This document shows positions 40,417 to 49,894 of a stretch of DNA of 64,000 nucleotides, piece by piece. The notes under the pieces were generated by a model. It saw only the letters and a program-made list of their open reading frames with translations. It did not search any database and was not told where the DNA came from. This stretch comes from Dehalococcoidia bacterium (GTDB taxonomy: Bacteria > Chloroflexota > Dehalococcoidia > Tepidiformales > Tepidiformaceae): the NCBI GenBank assembly GCA_020432045.1, contig JAGQHB010000106.1:49202-113201 (forward strand), written 5' to 3'. The stretch's first letter is position 1. Every line of letters begins with the position of its first letter. The position numbers were made by a program, and so were the translations under genes.

Positions 40417-42069
40417 ATGCCTTCAACTTCCAAGCACGACTGGCTCCAAGGTGCCTATGCAAAGGCGACGCAGCGGGCAGCTGAGCGCCGGAAAGTGTTC
40501 CAGACGACGGGCGGAGTCCCGCTCGAACCGATCTATGGCCCCGAGGACGTGGCTTCGATGGACCCACTGCGCGACCTCGGATTCCCCGGCGAGTATCCCT
40601 TTACCCGTGGCATCCAACCCACCATGTATCGCGGCCGGTTCTGGACCATGCGCCAGTATGCCGGTTTCGGTACCGCCGAAGAATCCAACCAGCGATATCG
40701 TTACCTGCTCGGCCAGGGGCAGACCGGCCTGTCCGTCGCGTTCGACCTTCCGACACAAATTGGCTACGACTCTGATGACATGATGGCATCGGGAGAAGTG
40801 GGCAAGGTTGGTGTCGCGATTGACTCGATCGATGACATGCTGACCCTTTTTGACCAGATCCCACTCGATAAGGTAACGACGTCGATGACCATCAATGCCA
40901 CCGCACCGGTTTTGCTGGCGCTTTACGTGGCAGTTGGGAAGCACCAGGGGGTTCCGCCTGAGAAGCTCGGCGGCACCGTCCAGAATGACATCCTCAAGGA
41001 GTACATCACTCGCGGGACGTACATCTATCCGCCGAAGCCGAGCATGCGGCTGATCACGGACGTGTTCCGCTTCTGCAAGGACACGGTCCCGAGTTGGAAC
41101 ACGATCTCGATCTCCGGGTACCACATGCGCGAAGCCGGTTCGACGGCCGCTCAGGAGATCGCTTTCACACTCGCCGACGGCATTGAGTACGTGAACGCTG
41201 CCATCAGCTCAGGGCAGGATGTCGACGAATTCGCCGGTCAACTCAGCTTCTTCTTTGCCTGCCACAGCACGTTCCTGGAAGAGGTGGCGAAGTTCCGGGC
41301 AGCCCGGCGGCTATGGGCTCGCATCATGAAGGAGCGCTTCAACGCGCAAAACCCGCGATCGATGATGCTCCGGTTCCATACGCAGACGGGCGGCGCCACG
41401 CTGACGGCCCAGCAGCCGGAAAACAATATCGTCCGAACCACTGTGCAGGCCCTCGCAGCCGTTATGGGTGGGACCCAGTCACTGCATACCAACTCAATGG
41501 ACGAAGCACTGGGGCTGCCGACAGAGAAGGCGGTTCAGATCGCCCTGCGTACGCAGCAGGTCATTGCCTACGAAAATGGCGTCGGCGATGTCGTTGACCC
41601 GCTGGGTGGTTCGTACCTGATCGAGAGCCTCACAGATAGGCTCGAAGCCGACGCGATGGAGTACATCAAGACCATCGATGCCATGGGTGGGGCACTTGTT
41701 GGGCTGGAACAGGGATTCCAGCAGCGTGAAATCCAGGAAGCCGCGTACAGCTTCCAGCGCGAGATCGAAGACAAAGAGCGAGTGATCGTTGGCTTGAACC
41801 AGTTCCAGACGCCAGACGAGCCGGTCTCCCTGCTCAAACTCGACCCAACCATCGGACAGCGGCAGGTGGAGAAGCTGGCGAAGCTACGGGCGACTCGTGA
41901 CAACGCGGCCGTCGCGGCGGGCCTCGACCGGCTGGAGGCCGCGGCGAGGAGCACCGAAAACGTGGTGCCGATCATGGTCGACTGCGTTGAAGCACGTGCC
42001 ACGCTGGGTGAGATCAGTCATCGCCTCCGCCAGGTTTGGGGTGAGTACCAGCCTCAGGTCGTTATCTAA
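40417..42069 (+). CDS. Methylmalonyl-CoA mutase, large-subunit catalytic domain (no B12 domain)
   Basis: 550 residues from ATG 40417 (GTG 40414 is adjacent). It is the (beta/alpha)8 catalytic chain of the B12-dependent acyl-CoA mutases, which interconvert methylmalonyl-CoA and succinyl-Co[34 protein letters not shown] is diagnostic; Tyr of PTMYRG is the substrate-contacting residue of true methylmalonyl-CoA mutases. [28 protein letters not shown] and [24 protein letters not shown] follow. [16 protein letters not shown] is another conserved block. The C-terminal cobalamin-binding domain (DxHxxG) is absent, so a separate small subunit is required, and none is in this window. A DinB-like gene follows after 1 bp. 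Confidence 0.94.
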   Translation: MPSTSKHDWLQGAYAKATQRAAERRKVFQTTGGVPLEPIYGPEDVASMDPLRDLGFPGEYPFTRGIQPTMYRGRFWTMRQYAGFGTAEESNQRYRYLLGQGQTGLSVAFDLPTQIGYDSDDMMASGEVGKVGVAIDSIDDMLTLFDQIPLDKVTTSMTINATAPVLLALYVAVGKHQGVPPEKLGGTVQNDILKEYITRGTYIYPPKPSMRLITDVFRFCKDTVPSWNTISISGYHMREAGSTAAQEIAFTLADGIEYVNAAISSGQDVDEFAGQLSFFFACHSTFLEEVAKFRAARRLWARIMKERFNAQNPRSMMLRFHTQTGGATLTAQQPENNIVRTTVQALAAVMGGTQSLHTNSMDEALGLPTEKAVQIALRTQQVIAYENGVGDVVDPLGGSYLIESLTDRLEADAMEYIKTIDAMGGALVGLEQGFQQREIQEAAYSFQREIEDKERVIVGLNQFQTPDEPVSLLKLDPTIGQRQVEKLAKLRATRDNAAVAAGLDRLEAAARSTENVVPIMVDCVEARATLGEISHRLRQVWGEYQPQVVI

Positions 42070-42070
42070 C

Positions 42071-42607
42071 ATGGCTGACGATATGCGCGGCCGCGGTGAT
42101 GAGCGCCGGCGTTTGCTCATTGAACTGGAGCGAGAGAGAAGCCAGCTCTTCCGCAATATCGAAACATGCCGCATTCGTGACATCGAACACCCGTTTATAG
42201 GCGATTGGTCACTGAAAGACATCGTCGGCCATGTCGCTTCCTGGGAGGCCGAGGTACTGGTGGCGATTCGCGAGATGAGCGAAGGACAAAGGCCCTCGCT
42301 GCTTGATTTCCCCGAGGAGCAGCTCGACCGTTGGAACTGGCAGCACGTGGAGCGGAAACGCGATCTGAACTTTTGGAGCCTCATGGAGCAGCTGCGTGGA
42401 GGCAGGGTGCGGTTGATGGCAGAACTCGAATCCATCAGCGACGAGGCCCTCACGGACACGGGATCGACCTATCTAACACTTGTGAAGTCGATCATCGACC
42501 ACGATCGTGAGCACTGGCACGAGATCGCAGCGAGGCTGGCTGGGATGTCCGGTGTGCGCGCCACGGGCCCGATCTCCGTCCCCGCGGAGACGCACGCGAC
42601 CAGCTAA
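42071..42607 (+). CDS. DinB-like four-helix metal-binding protein
   Basis: 178 residues from ATG 42071, starting 1 bp after the mutase stop. A DinB/YfiT-type helical bundle is suggested by WSLKDIVGHVASWEAEVLVAI and IIDHDREHWHEIAARL. The spaced His residues in GHVASW and DHDREHWHE are the usual metal ligands. Such proteins act as thiol-dependent transferases, isomerases or are of unknown function. The tight linkage to methylmalonyl-CoA mutase is curious but gives no clear role. Confidence 0.72.
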   Translation: MADDMRGRGDERRRLLIELERERSQLFRNIETCRIRDIEHPFIGDWSLKDIVGHVASWEAEVLVAIREMSEGQRPSLLDFPEEQLDRWNWQHVERKRDLNFWSLMEQLRGGRVRLMAELESISDEALTDTGSTYLTLVKSIIDHDREHWHEIAARLAGMSGVRATGPISVPAETHATS

Positions 42608-42664
42608 CTCCGGCTCCGCAGTATGCCGGCCCGCTTCTCTGCCAAAGGTCTGACTTGACGTGTT

Positions 42665-42690
42665 GGTAGGGGAGGGGGGTACCCTATATA
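42665..42690 (+). promoter_or_regulatory. Probable csoR promoter/operator
   Basis: A G-tract region with inverted arms TAGGG (67-71) and CCCTA (82-86) resembles G/C-tract operators of CsoR-family repressors. TACCCT at 42680-42685 ends 6 nt before GTG 42692 and may serve as a -10. TTGACG at 42655-42660 is 19 bp upstream of it. Binding of apo-CsoR here would block transcription of csoR-copZ-copA. Confidence 0.45.
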
Positions 42691-42691
42691 T

Positions 42692-42961
42692 GTGACCCCC
42701 GAAGTTCGTGAGCAGGCACTCCATCGCCTCAAGATCGTCGCTGGCCAGGTAGCGGCGCTCCAACGTCAGATAGACGAGGATCGCTATTGCATGGATGTCC
42801 TCGACCTGTCGCTTTCCGTGCAACGCGCGCTGCGGAGCCTCGACGCACTTGTGCTCGAAGGGCATCTGCGGACGCACGTTGCTGAGATGATGGCAGGGGG
42901 CGAGGTCGATCGGGCGGTGCAGGAACTGCTCCGGCTCTACAAGGTCCCGGACAAAACATAA
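42692..42961 (+). CDS. csoR: CsoR-family copper-sensing repressor
   Basis: 89 residues from GTG 42692. It is an all-helical DUF156/CsoR repressor: REQALHRLKIVAGQVAALQRQIDEDRYCMDVLDLSLSVQRAL, with a short C-terminal helix. Cu(I) ligands by position are Cys33, His58 and His62. The third ligand, Cys in M. tuberculosis CsoR, is His here, giving a C-H-H set as described for Thermus CsoR. It heads a copper operon with copZ (13 bp gap) and copA. Confidence 0.9.
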   Translation: MTPEVREQALHRLKIVAGQVAALQRQIDEDRYCMDVLDLSLSVQRALRSLDALVLEGHLRTHVAEMMAGGEVDRAVQELLRLYKVPDKT

Positions 42962-42974
42962 GGAGTAATCTCTC

Positions 42975-43184
42975 ATGGCACAGACAATCGAGTTCAACGT
43001 AACGGGTATGACCTGCGACCACTGCGTGAATGCGGTGACGAACGCAGTCAAGGAACTCGAAGGCGTTTCAGACGTTTCCGTTAGCCTCGAAAACAAGTCT
43101 GCCGTCGTTACGGGCAGCGTGGTCGATGTCACAAAGGTCATCGCTGCTATCGAAGAAGAAGGCTACGAGGCCGCCGTCAAGTAG
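42975..43184 (+). CDS. copZ: Copper chaperone CopZ (HMA domain protein)
   Basis: 69 residues from ATG 42975. It is a single heavy-metal-associated domain of the beta-alpha-beta type, with GMTCDHC (Cys14, Cys17) as the Cu(I) site and a GVSDVSVSLENKSAVVTG core. It delivers cytosolic Cu(I) to the CopA ATPase and to CsoR. A strong Shine-Dalgarno (AAGGAG) precedes the start. It lies between csoR and copA in one operon. Confidence 0.93.
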   Translation: MAQTIEFNVTGMTCDHCVNAVTNAVKELEGVSDVSVSLENKSAVVTGSVVDVTKVIAAIEEEGYEAAVK

Positions 43185-43226
43185 ACGCGGTCCGGGTCAA
43201 CGGTTTTAGAAAGGTCGAGTCGAGCT

Positions 43227-45920
43227 GTGGCAACCAGCGATCATTCCGTGACGCTTCGGATCCAGGGGATGACGTGCGCGAGCTGCGTCCGCCGCGTTGA
43301 GCGGGCCCTGAGCAAGGTGGATGGCGTTGATGCCGCCACCGTCAACTTCGCGAGCGAGACCGCACGGGTGAATTTCGGTACCGCGGTCCCGTTGGAACGG
43401 CTGACCGCGGCCGTGGAAAAGGCCGGCTACCACGCCGAGGAATCGCGTCCGGATCTGCCGGAGCCGGCCTGGGACGACCGCCGTTCGATTGCGCTCCTCG
43501 TGATGGGGGCCGTGCTTGGCATACCGGCCGTGATCTTGGCGATGGGGATGGATATCGCAGGTATCACGCTGTTCGGAAACCATACGCTCACCGGCTGGGT
43601 AGTCATGGCACTGGCGACTCCGATCCAGGTTGGGCTTGGTTGGCGGTTTTACCGCGGCGCCTTTGCGAGTCTTCGCCACCTCAACCCGAACATGGACGTG
43701 CTCGTGGCACTTGGGACGTCAGTAGCGTTCATCTACAGCGCGTTCGTCGTCATCGCCGCGGAGCAGCGGCACATGTTCTTCGATGTCAGTGCAGCGGTGC
43801 TGGTGTTCATCAGTCTTGGCAAGCACTTCGAGGACCGGTCGAAGAAGTCGGCCAACACGTCGCTTCGGGCACTCATGGGGCTCGCTGCGCATGACGCGAC
43901 CGTGCTGCGGGATGGCGTGGAGACACTGGTCGCGGTCGATTCGGTGGCCGTTGGCGATGTCCTTGTGGTGCGCCCGGGAGAGCGGATCGCCGTCGACGGG
44001 ACGGTCGTGGACGGTCGCGGCGCCGTCGACGAGTCGATGGTCACCGGGGAATCGTTGCCCGTGGAGCGGCGTATTGGCGATGCCGTGCTCGGCGGCACCG
44101 TGAACCAGGATGGTCTCCTGCGCATCCGGGCCACTGCGGTTGGCGAAGCAACGGCGTTACGCAGGCTTGGCCGGATGGTCGAAGACGCCCAGGGTTCGAA
44201 GGCGCCGATTCAGCGCGTCGTTGACCAGGTCGCAGCCGTGTTCGTGCCAGTCGTGGTGGTTATCGCGCTCGGAGTCCTGCTCGGTTGGGGGTTCCTCGGA
44301 GGGTCCTGGACGAATGCGATGGTGTATGCCGTGGCTGTCCTTGTCGTGGCCTGCCCCTGCGCGCTTGGGCTGGCGACGCCCACCGCGATTATGGTGGGGA
44401 CAGGTCTTGGGGCAGAACGGGGAATCCTGTTCCGGAACGCCGAGGTATTGGAGCGAGTCCGCGGACTCGACGTCATCGTCGTGGACAAGACCGGGACTCT
44501 CACGGAGGGCAGGCCGCAGCTTACTGACGTGGTCCCTCTGGCTGGCTGGGCAGACTCGGACGTCATACGGCTCTCGGCTGGCGCAGAGGCAGGGTCAGAC
44601 CACCCACTGAGCCGCGCCGTCGTGGACCGGGCGGTCGAGGCAGGAGTCTCACTGCCGGTAGCCACCGATTTTGAATCGCTCGTCGCTCGCGGGGTCCGCG
44701 CAAACGTCGAAGGCCGTGCGGTCGCCGTCGGGAACGCGCGTTTGTTGGAAGACGAGAGTGTGGCGATCGAGGGCCCTCTTGCAGAAGCAATCGCAGGGCT
44801 GGAAGGGCGTGGCAGGACAGCCGTGACCGTAGTGGTCGATGGAGTGCCGGCGGGCGTCCTCGGCATCTTCGACGATGTCAAGAAGAGTGCGCCACGAGCG
44901 GTCGCCGCCCTGCAGTCACTGGGTATCCGTGTCGTGATGATGACCGGCGACAACGAACGCGCGGCGGCAGCGGTGGCAACGGCAACGGGAGTGGATGAGT
45001 ACCACGCCACGGCCCGGCCGGAAGACAAGCTGGCGCTGGTGCGCGATCTACAGGCGGCCGGCAAGCGGGTGGCGATGGTCGGCGACGGCATCAACGACGC
45101 GCCCGCCCTGGCACAGGCGGACCTTGGGATCGCGATGAGCACCGGCACGGACGTCGCAATCGAAGCGAGCGAGGTGACGCTGCTTCACGGCGACGTTTCG
45201 AAGATATCCGAAGCAGTGTTGCTCGGCCGGGCCACGCTCCGTGCCATACGGCAGAACCTCTTCTGGGCGTTCGGCTACAACGTCATCGCAATCCCGATCG
45301 CCGCAGCGGGACTCCTGAACCCGATCATCGCCGGTGCTGCGATGGCAATGAGTTCGATCTCGGTCATGGCCAACAGCCTGCGTCTGCGAGGCAAAGCGAA
45401 GGGCATCGCCCAGCAGTCCGGGAATACCTACACGGGTGCCCGGTTCAGTTTTGTATCGGCAAACCGGGGGCCGTTACTTGCGCTCGTGGGGGCAGCCGTC
45501 GTGCTTATCGTGCCACTCATCGTGTTCACCGGCATCGACCGCGGCTGGTTCGGTAGCGACGGAGGCAGTTCGAGCGATGATCCGCACCACGTCTCGGTCG
45601 GACTCGAAAACTGGGCTGTCGTCCTCTCGCGTGATGGGCTCAGCGCAGGAGAGGTCACATTCGAAGTGGAACACCTGGATGGCCATGCTCATGGGGCCGG
45701 GGGCAAGATCCATGACATGGTGATTCTCCGTATCGGCGCCGGGGGCGACGTTGAGATGGTGGCGCGGTCCACGTTGCTCGAACAGGGCGAATCCGAACGG
45801 CTGACAATCCGTCTGGATCCGGGCGTGTACGAGGTCCAGTGCAGCGTCGTCGAAGACATTGGTGGGAAGACGCTGGTGCACGCCGAAGAAGGCATGACGG
45901 CGCGGCTGACCGTGTCGTGA
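43227..45920 (+). CDS. copA: P1B-type copper-exporting ATPase CopA fused to a C-terminal cupredoxin domain
   Basis: 897 residues from GTG 43227. An N-terminal HMA domain has GMTCASC (Cys17, Cys20). The core has VVACPCALG (CPC at 376-378) and DKTGTLT (phosphorylated Asp420). [21 protein letters not shown] and helix 8 [15 protein letters not shown] complete the Cu(I) class. The usual protein ends after helix 8 (about residue 735). Here a ninth membrane helix follows (about 749-772, [18 protein letters not shown]), then about 120 residues reading as a cupredoxin: [31 protein letters not shown], and YEVQC up to VHAEEGM. The type 1 copper set His829, Cys872, His885, Met890 is complete. Topology places this domain outside the cytoplasm, where it could accept exported copper. 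It is co-transcribed with csoR and copZ. Confidence 0.93.
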   Translation: MATSDHSVTLRIQGMTCASCVRRVERALSKVDGVDAATVNFASETARVNFGTAVPLERLTAAVEKAGYHAEESRPDLPEPAWDDRRSIALLVMGAVLGIPAVILAMGMDIAGITLFGNHTLTGWVVMALATPIQVGLGWRFYRGAFASLRHLNPNMDVLVALGTSVAFIYSAFVVIAAEQRHMFFDVSAAVLVFISLGKHFEDRSKKSANTSLRALMGLAAHDATVLRDGVETLVAVDSVAVGDVLVVRPGERIAVDGTVVDGRGAVDESMVTGESLPVERRIGDAVLGGTVNQDGLLRIRATAVGEATALRRLGRMVEDAQGSKAPIQRVVDQVAAVFVPVVVVIALGVLLGWGFLGGSWTNAMVYAVAVLVVACPCALGLATPTAIMVGTGLGAERGILFRNAEVLERVRGLDVIVVDKTGTLTEGRPQLTDVVPLAGWADSDVIRLSAGAEAGSDHPLSRAVVDRAVEAGVSLPVATDFESLVARGVRANVEGRAVAVGNARLLEDESVAIEGPLAEAIAGLEGRGRTAVTVVVDGVPAGVLGIFDDVKKSAPRAVAALQSLGIRVVMMTGDNERAAAAVATATGVDEYHATARPEDKLALVRDLQAAGKRVAMVGDGINDAPALAQADLGIAMSTGTDVAIEASEVTLLHGDVSKISEAVLLGRATLRAIRQNLFWAFGYNVIAIPIAAAGLLNPIIAGAAMAMSSISVMANSLRLRGKAKGIAQQSGNTYTGARFSFVSANRGPLLALVGAAVVLIVPLIVFTGIDRGWFGSDGGSSSDDPHHVSVGLENWAVVLSRDGLSAGEVTFEVEHLDGHAHGAGGKIHDMVILRIGAGGDVEMVARSTLLEQGESERLTIRLDPGVYEVQCSVVEDIGGKTLVHAEEGMTARLTVS

Positions 45921-45960
45921 GAGTGGCCCCCGTGTGACCGCCCCCCGGAAGGGCCGCGTC

Positions 45961-46929
45961 CTACAGGAAGTACGTCGTACCGACGGCGTTGTGGACGTAC
46001 GTATCGGGGAAGGCCTGGGCGAGTGCCATCTGGGGTTTGTAACCGGTGCAGTGCGCGGGGACGATCACGTTCGGCGCGAATTCGCGGAACGCGGCGGTCG
46101 TCGGTGCAATCGATGGCTCGAAGAATGTCCCGGTGAGATGGAAGCCCCCGAGGATGGCATGCACCCGTTGTTCGCCGGTGATCGCGACCGCATGGCGGAC
46201 GATGTTCACGATGCCGGCATGGCCGCAGCCACTGAGCACCACGAGCCCCTTTCCGCGGACGTTCGCGACCAGCGCCTGGTCGTCCGGGAGATGTACCTCC
46301 TGCTCCCAGCGGCCGTTGACCTCGCGTTCGAAGAACGGGAAACCGTTCTCGAAGGGCGTCGTCCGCGCGACTTCTCCCGTGACCAGCAGCAGGTCGTTGA
46401 ACAGCACTGACGGGTCCGCGGCTTCAACGAGTTCAAAGCCCGCGCCTTCCAGGGCGGAACGCGACGGTGGCGGTAGCGGTGTGGGCTCTCCGCCCGGCAC
46501 GGCGGCACGGCGTTGGGTGTAGGCAGCCGGATGAAGGATCATCGGCATCGAGACACGCCCAAGCCGCTCCACAAGGCCCTCGATACCGCCCGTGTGATCA
46601 AAGTGACCGTGGGATAGGACCATGGCCTCGATGTCCTTGGCCGCGACCTCGAGCTGGTCCATGTTCGCGATCATCCCGGTTGGGGACACGCCCGCGTCGA
46701 ACAGGATCGTGTGCCGGTTCCCGCCGGCGATGGCAGTCACCAGTGCCGAGAAGCCGTGTTCCGCGACTAACGACGAGCGCACGGCCGGTGCGTCGATGAA
46801 CGGGTTTCGGATGGCCGCACCCCAGGGGTGACGGCGCACGCTTTCTTCGCCCGGGAGCAATGCGTCGATCTGGTTATCGACCAGCGTCGTGATCTCGAGG
46901 GCATCGCACTCGACGAGCTTCACCACCAT
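45961..46929 (-). CDS. MBL-fold metallo-hydrolase
   Basis: 322 residues from ATG 46929, preceded on its strand by GAGGTGACGAC, a fair ribosome-binding site. [19 protein letters not shown] is the HxHxDH metal-binding loop. [19 protein letters not shown] supplies a further His, and ILGGFHLTG the last one. The [10 protein letters not shown] segment resembles the family annotated as 7,8-dihydropterin-6-methyl-4-(beta-D-ribofuranosyl)-aminobenzene 5'-phosphate synthase. The true substrate here is unknown. It converges with copA at a 40-bp gap. Confidence 0.85.
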   Translation of the reverse strand: MVVKLVECDALEITTLVDNQIDALLPGEESVRRHPWGAAIRNPFIDAPAVRSSLVAEHGFSALVTAIAGGNRHTILFDAGVSPTGMIANMDQLEVAAKDIEAMVLSHGHFDHTGGIEGLVERLGRVSMPMILHPAAYTQRRAAVPGGEPTPLPPPSRSALEGAGFELVEAADPSVLFNDLLLVTGEVARTTPFENGFPFFEREVNGRWEQEVHLPDDQALVANVRGKGLVVLSGCGHAGIVNIVRHAVAITGEQRVHAILGGFHLTGTFFEPSIAPTTAAFREFAPNVIVPAHCTGYKPQMALAQAFPDTYVHNAVGTTYFL

Positions 46930-47054
46930 GTCGTCACCTCAGGCGGGAAGGTTCCCGGAGGCGCCTATCATGCTCGCGATGGGAACGGATGGCATCAGAC
47001 CAGAGCCCTGCCCTATCTGTGAATCGCGATAACGACCGGCACCCCGGGCGCTGC

Positions 47055-47060
47055 TACACT
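47055..47060 (+). promoter_or_regulatory. -10-like element (TACACT), leaderless promoter of ispG
   Basis: TGCTACACT ends 6 nt before ATG 47067. There is no Shine-Dalgarno between them. The same arrangement occurs before hisH and dapF. Confidence 0.5.
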
Positions 47061-47066
47061 TTCGAT

Positions 47067-48230
47067 ATGAAGCGTGCCAATTCTCGCGTCGTCCATGCCG
47101 GGACCGTTACCATCGGCGGCGGCAACCCGATCGTCGTCCAGTCCATGTGTGCCACGCGCACGCAGGACATCGAAGCGACCGTTCATCAGGCCACGATGCT
47201 GCACAACGCCGGCGCCGGTCTCGTGCGCATTGCCGTGGACAACGTGAAGGACGTCGAGGCGCTGGCCGAGGTCCGCGGGCGCGTCCCGGAGGCGAACCTC
47301 GTGGTCGACCTGCAGGAGAACTACCGGCTCGTCGAAAGGGTCGCGCCTCACGTGAACAAGGTGCGCTACAACCCCGGCCACCTCTACCACCACGAGAAAG
47401 AAAAATCGGCGAAAGACAAGGTCGCGTTCATTGTCGAGCAGGCGGCGAAGCACGATTGTGCGCTTCGGATAGGTGTGAACTGCGGCTCAGTCGACCCGGC
47501 GATGGCCGAGAAGTTTGATGGCGCCGACGACCCCCTCCTGCACGGCGTTTCAGCCATGGTGGAGAGTGCTCTGCAACACTGCAGTTACCTTGATGATCTC
47601 GGCTTTACCCGTTACGTGGTCTCGATGAAGGACAGCGACCCGCGCAAGGTGATCGCGGGTAATGAGCGCTTTGCCGCCGCCCGGCCGGACGTGCCGCTGC
47701 ACCTCGGCGTGACCGAGGCGGGGATGCTTCCCGACGGCGCGATCAAGACGCGCATTGCCTTCGAACAGCTCCTGAGCCGGGGCATCGGCGACACTCTTCG
47801 CGTCTCGCTCACACTGCCGTTCGCCGAGAAGTTCCGCGAGGTCGAAGTCGGGAAGCAGATCATCGAGGACGTGGAAGCCGGCCGGTACCGCTCGGTGCCG
47901 AAGTTTATCGATAGCGGTCTGAACATCATCAGCTGCCCCTCCTGCAGCCGGGTTGAGAACGAGGCGTTCGTCGACCTCGCCTTCAAGGTCCGGGAGATGA
48001 GCGAGTTCGCCAAGCCCTACGACATCACGATTGCGGTAATGGGCTGCCGGGTGAACGGTCCAGGTGAAACGGACGACGCCGACCTCGGGCTCTGGTGTGG
48101 CCCGGCGTTCGTGAACCTGAAGCGCGGCCCGGAAGAGGTCGGCGCCTTCAAGTACGACGAAGTGCTCGACCGTCTGAAGGCGGAGCTGGACACGATCATA
48201 GACCGGAAGAAGGCGGCGGCGCCGGCCTAA
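47067..48230 (+). CDS. ispG: 4-hydroxy-3-methylbut-2-en-1-yl diphosphate synthase (flavodoxin/ferredoxin)
   Basis: 387 residues from ATG 47067. It converts MEcPP to HMBPP in the MEP isoprenoid pathway. The N-terminal TIM barrel has [50 protein letters not shown] and [11 protein letters not shown]. The C-terminal [4Fe-4S] domain has [14 protein letters not shown] and [19 protein letters not shown], giving three Cys plus the Glu ligand typical of the family. Length is normal for bacterial IspG. An intrinsic hairpin lies 28 bp after the stop. Confidence 0.96.
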   Translation: MKRANSRVVHAGTVTIGGGNPIVVQSMCATRTQDIEATVHQATMLHNAGAGLVRIAVDNVKDVEALAEVRGRVPEANLVVDLQENYRLVERVAPHVNKVRYNPGHLYHHEKEKSAKDKVAFIVEQAAKHDCALRIGVNCGSVDPAMAEKFDGADDPLLHGVSAMVESALQHCSYLDDLGFTRYVVSMKDSDPRKVIAGNERFAAARPDVPLHLGVTEAGMLPDGAIKTRIAFEQLLSRGIGDTLRVSLTLPFAEKFREVEVGKQIIEDVEAGRYRSVPKFIDSGLNIISCPSCSRVENEAFVDLAFKVREMSEFAKPYDITIAVMGCRVNGPGETDDADLGLWCGPAFVNLKRGPEEVGAFKYDEVLDRLKAELDTIIDRKKAAAPA

Positions 48231-48258
48231 GCCGAAGAGGCCGCTAAGAGACACAGAA

Positions 48259-48280
48259 AGGCCCGGCAAATGCCGGGCCT
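48259..48280. terminator. Hairpin terminator between ispG and the small minus-strand gene
   Basis: AGGCCCGGCA and its perfect complement TGCCGGGCCT flank a 2-base centre; in practice a 9-bp stem with a 4-nt loop. It lies between convergent genes and can work in both directions. The downstream tract is T-rich only in part. Confidence 0.6.
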
Positions 48281-48315
48281 CTCGATTGTTCTCGCGAACG
48301 AGCGACTGGAGCCGA

Positions 48316-48489
48316 TTAGCTGGCGCGTGAGAGCGGCGCAGCGTCGAGCCGGGGCTGGTAAGGAGCGGCCCACTTCTTGTCCCGGAAACGGGAGCGGCAC
48401 GAGGAAATCGGCTTGGGCGCGCTCAGTGTCGCTGGAGGGGGCAGCGGGACCAACCGCAGATGTGCGCGTTCTTCAAGGGTCGTGGACAT
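48316..48489 (-). CDS. Very small hypothetical protein (57 aa)
   Basis: 57 residues from ATG 48489. A strong Shine-Dalgarno (AAGGAG) sits 6 nt before the ATG. The product begins STTLEERAHLRLVPLPPPATLS and ends in a basic, Pro-rich tail with no recognised domain or membrane segment. It lies just downstream of tmRNA on the same strand and converges with ispG. The case for a gene rests on the ribosome-binding site and the empty space; there is no homology evidence. Confidence 0.45.
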   Translation of the reverse strand: MSTTLEERAHLRLVPLPPPATLSAPKPISSCRSRFRDKKWAAPYQPRLDAAPLSRAS

Positions 48490-48585
48490 CGTGCGCTCCT
48501 TGCCTTCCATAACGGAGCATACGCCAGTTGGTTAACGCCTGGGTAACAAAAAACGGCGAACCGTGGTGGCTCGCCGTCGATTTGT

Positions 48586-48946
48586 TGGTGGAGACGCGGG
48601 GGAGTTGAACCCCCGGTCCAGAGAAGTACAGCTCCGAATTTTCCTACAGGCTTTCCCACCGATTGGGTTCTTACCGCAACGATTCGATGGTGGTCCTCAA
48701 ACGATGCGGCCAGCCGATGGGTCTTTCGTGAAGGCTATCGGCGTCCTTTCACGGCATCCTGGCATTAGTGACGCCCGGTCTGCTGCCCCACCAGGTCGAG
48801 GGCCTCAGCGGACGGCTCAGCCTTTAGGCGGCGAGAGCGAGTTGCTGTTTGTTGCCAGCTATTTTTTGGTCACGGATTAACGTGGAAGCAACCATCCACG
48901 GCCTGCTATCCGGCTACCTTCCTTCCTGTCGAGTCCGTTCGTCCCC
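48586..48946 (-). ncRNA. ssrA: tmRNA (transfer-messenger RNA), tag peptide GNKQQLALAA
   Basis: 361 nt. The 5' end GGGGACG pairs with CGTCTCC just before the 3' ACCA, forming the 7-bp acceptor stem. The 5' GAACGGACTCGACAGG and the T-arm GGGGGTTCAACTCCCCC are tmRNA hallmarks. The CCA is encoded. The resume region reads AAAAAATAGCT, and the next codon GGC (48854-48856) begins the tag: Gly-Asn-Lys-Gln-Gln-Leu-Ala-Leu-Ala-Ala, stop at 48824-48826. The final LALAA is the usual degron for ClpXP-like proteases. The RNA rescues stalled ribosomes together with SmpB, which is not in the window. Confidence 0.95.
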
Positions 48947-48990
48947 GTATTCGGTGTGGCGGGGCCTAACCCGTCACGTTCCGTGTGAGA

Positions 48991-48996
48991 AGTATA
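48991..48996 (-). promoter_or_regulatory. -10-like element (TATACT) of the tmRNA promoter
   Basis: TATACT on the minus strand, 44 bp before the mature 5' end of tmRNA. That fits a precursor trimmed by RNase P. The -35 is not clear. The rest of 48947-49143 shows nothing else but the tpiA leader. Confidence 0.4.
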
Positions 48997-49143
48997 GCAC
49001 AGGTGTTCGTACGACCATAGCCTGTTGTGTGAGGTCTTGTTGCGGACTTCTTGTAATTCAGGAGCGGCTCGCCGGGACCATGACAGCGGCATCAGGCTTC
49101 GGCGTTTCCGGTGTAAACGGTACGATTGGCCGACGGAGGGACG

Positions 49144-49893
49144 ATGAATACACGACGCTCGTATATCGCCGGGAACTGGAAGATGAACACAAATGAAGGG
49201 GAGGCCGTGGCGCTCGCGAGTGCGGTGGCAGCGGCAACGAAGGGTGCCGTGGCTGAAGTGGCCGTGGCCGCGCCATTCCCGCATCTCGCGCCAGTCCGTG
49301 ACGCTCTCCGGGGTAGCAATGTGAAGCTCGGGGCCCAGGACGTTTACTGGGAGGCGTCGGGTGCGTTCACTGGGGAAGTGAGCGTGGCCATGCTCGCCAG
49401 CTACTGCTCCTTCGTCATCATCGGGCACAGCGAACGGCGCCAGTTTTTTGGGGATACAGATGAATGGGTGGCGCGAAAGCTCGGCGCCGTGCTCGCTTCG
49501 ACTCTGGACCCGATCGTCTGCGTCGGAGAACTGCTCGACGAGCGGCGCGGTGGGCAGGCCGAGGCAGTCCTGTCCCGGCAGCTGCGGGCAGCGCTTGCCG
49601 GCGTGGCTCTGACGCCCCGCGTCACGATCGCGTACGAGCCAGTCTGGGCGATCGGCACGGGGGAGACGGCGACGCCGGAAGTCGCACAGGCGGCCTGCGC
49701 ATTCATTCGCGGCGAGCTTCGCGCCCTGGGCGGGGCGGTGTCCGACGAGGTCCGCATCCAGTATGGCGGCAGCGTGAACCCGGGAAATGCCGCAGAGTTG
49801 CTGGCTCAGCCGGACATTGATGGTGCACTTGTGGGCGGCGCCGCGTTGAAGGCGGACCAGTTCGCAGCGATCGTCCAGGCCGCGTCGCGCTGA
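49144..49893 (+). CDS. tpiA: Triosephosphate isomerase
   Basis: 249 residues from ATG 49144, preceded by GGAGGG 3 nt upstream. It interconverts DHAP and glyceraldehyde 3-phosphate in glycolysis. RRSYIAGNWKMN gives the Asn and Lys of the active site. VIIGHSERRQFFGD gives the catalytic His. TIAYEPVWAIGTGETATPE has the catalytic Glu and the mobile loop 6. IQYGGSVNPGNAAELL and DGALVGGAALKADQF bind phosphate. Length is normal (about 250). miaA begins 1 bp after its stop. Confidence 0.97.
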   Translation: MNTRRSYIAGNWKMNTNEGEAVALASAVAAATKGAVAEVAVAAPFPHLAPVRDALRGSNVKLGAQDVYWEASGAFTGEVSVAMLASYCSFVIIGHSERRQFFGDTDEWVARKLGAVLASTLDPIVCVGELLDERRGGQAEAVLSRQLRAALAGVALTPRVTIAYEPVWAIGTGETATPEVAQAACAFIRGELRALGGAVSDEVRIQYGGSVNPGNAAELLAQPDIDGALVGGAALKADQFAAIVQAASR

Positions 49894-49894
49894 G

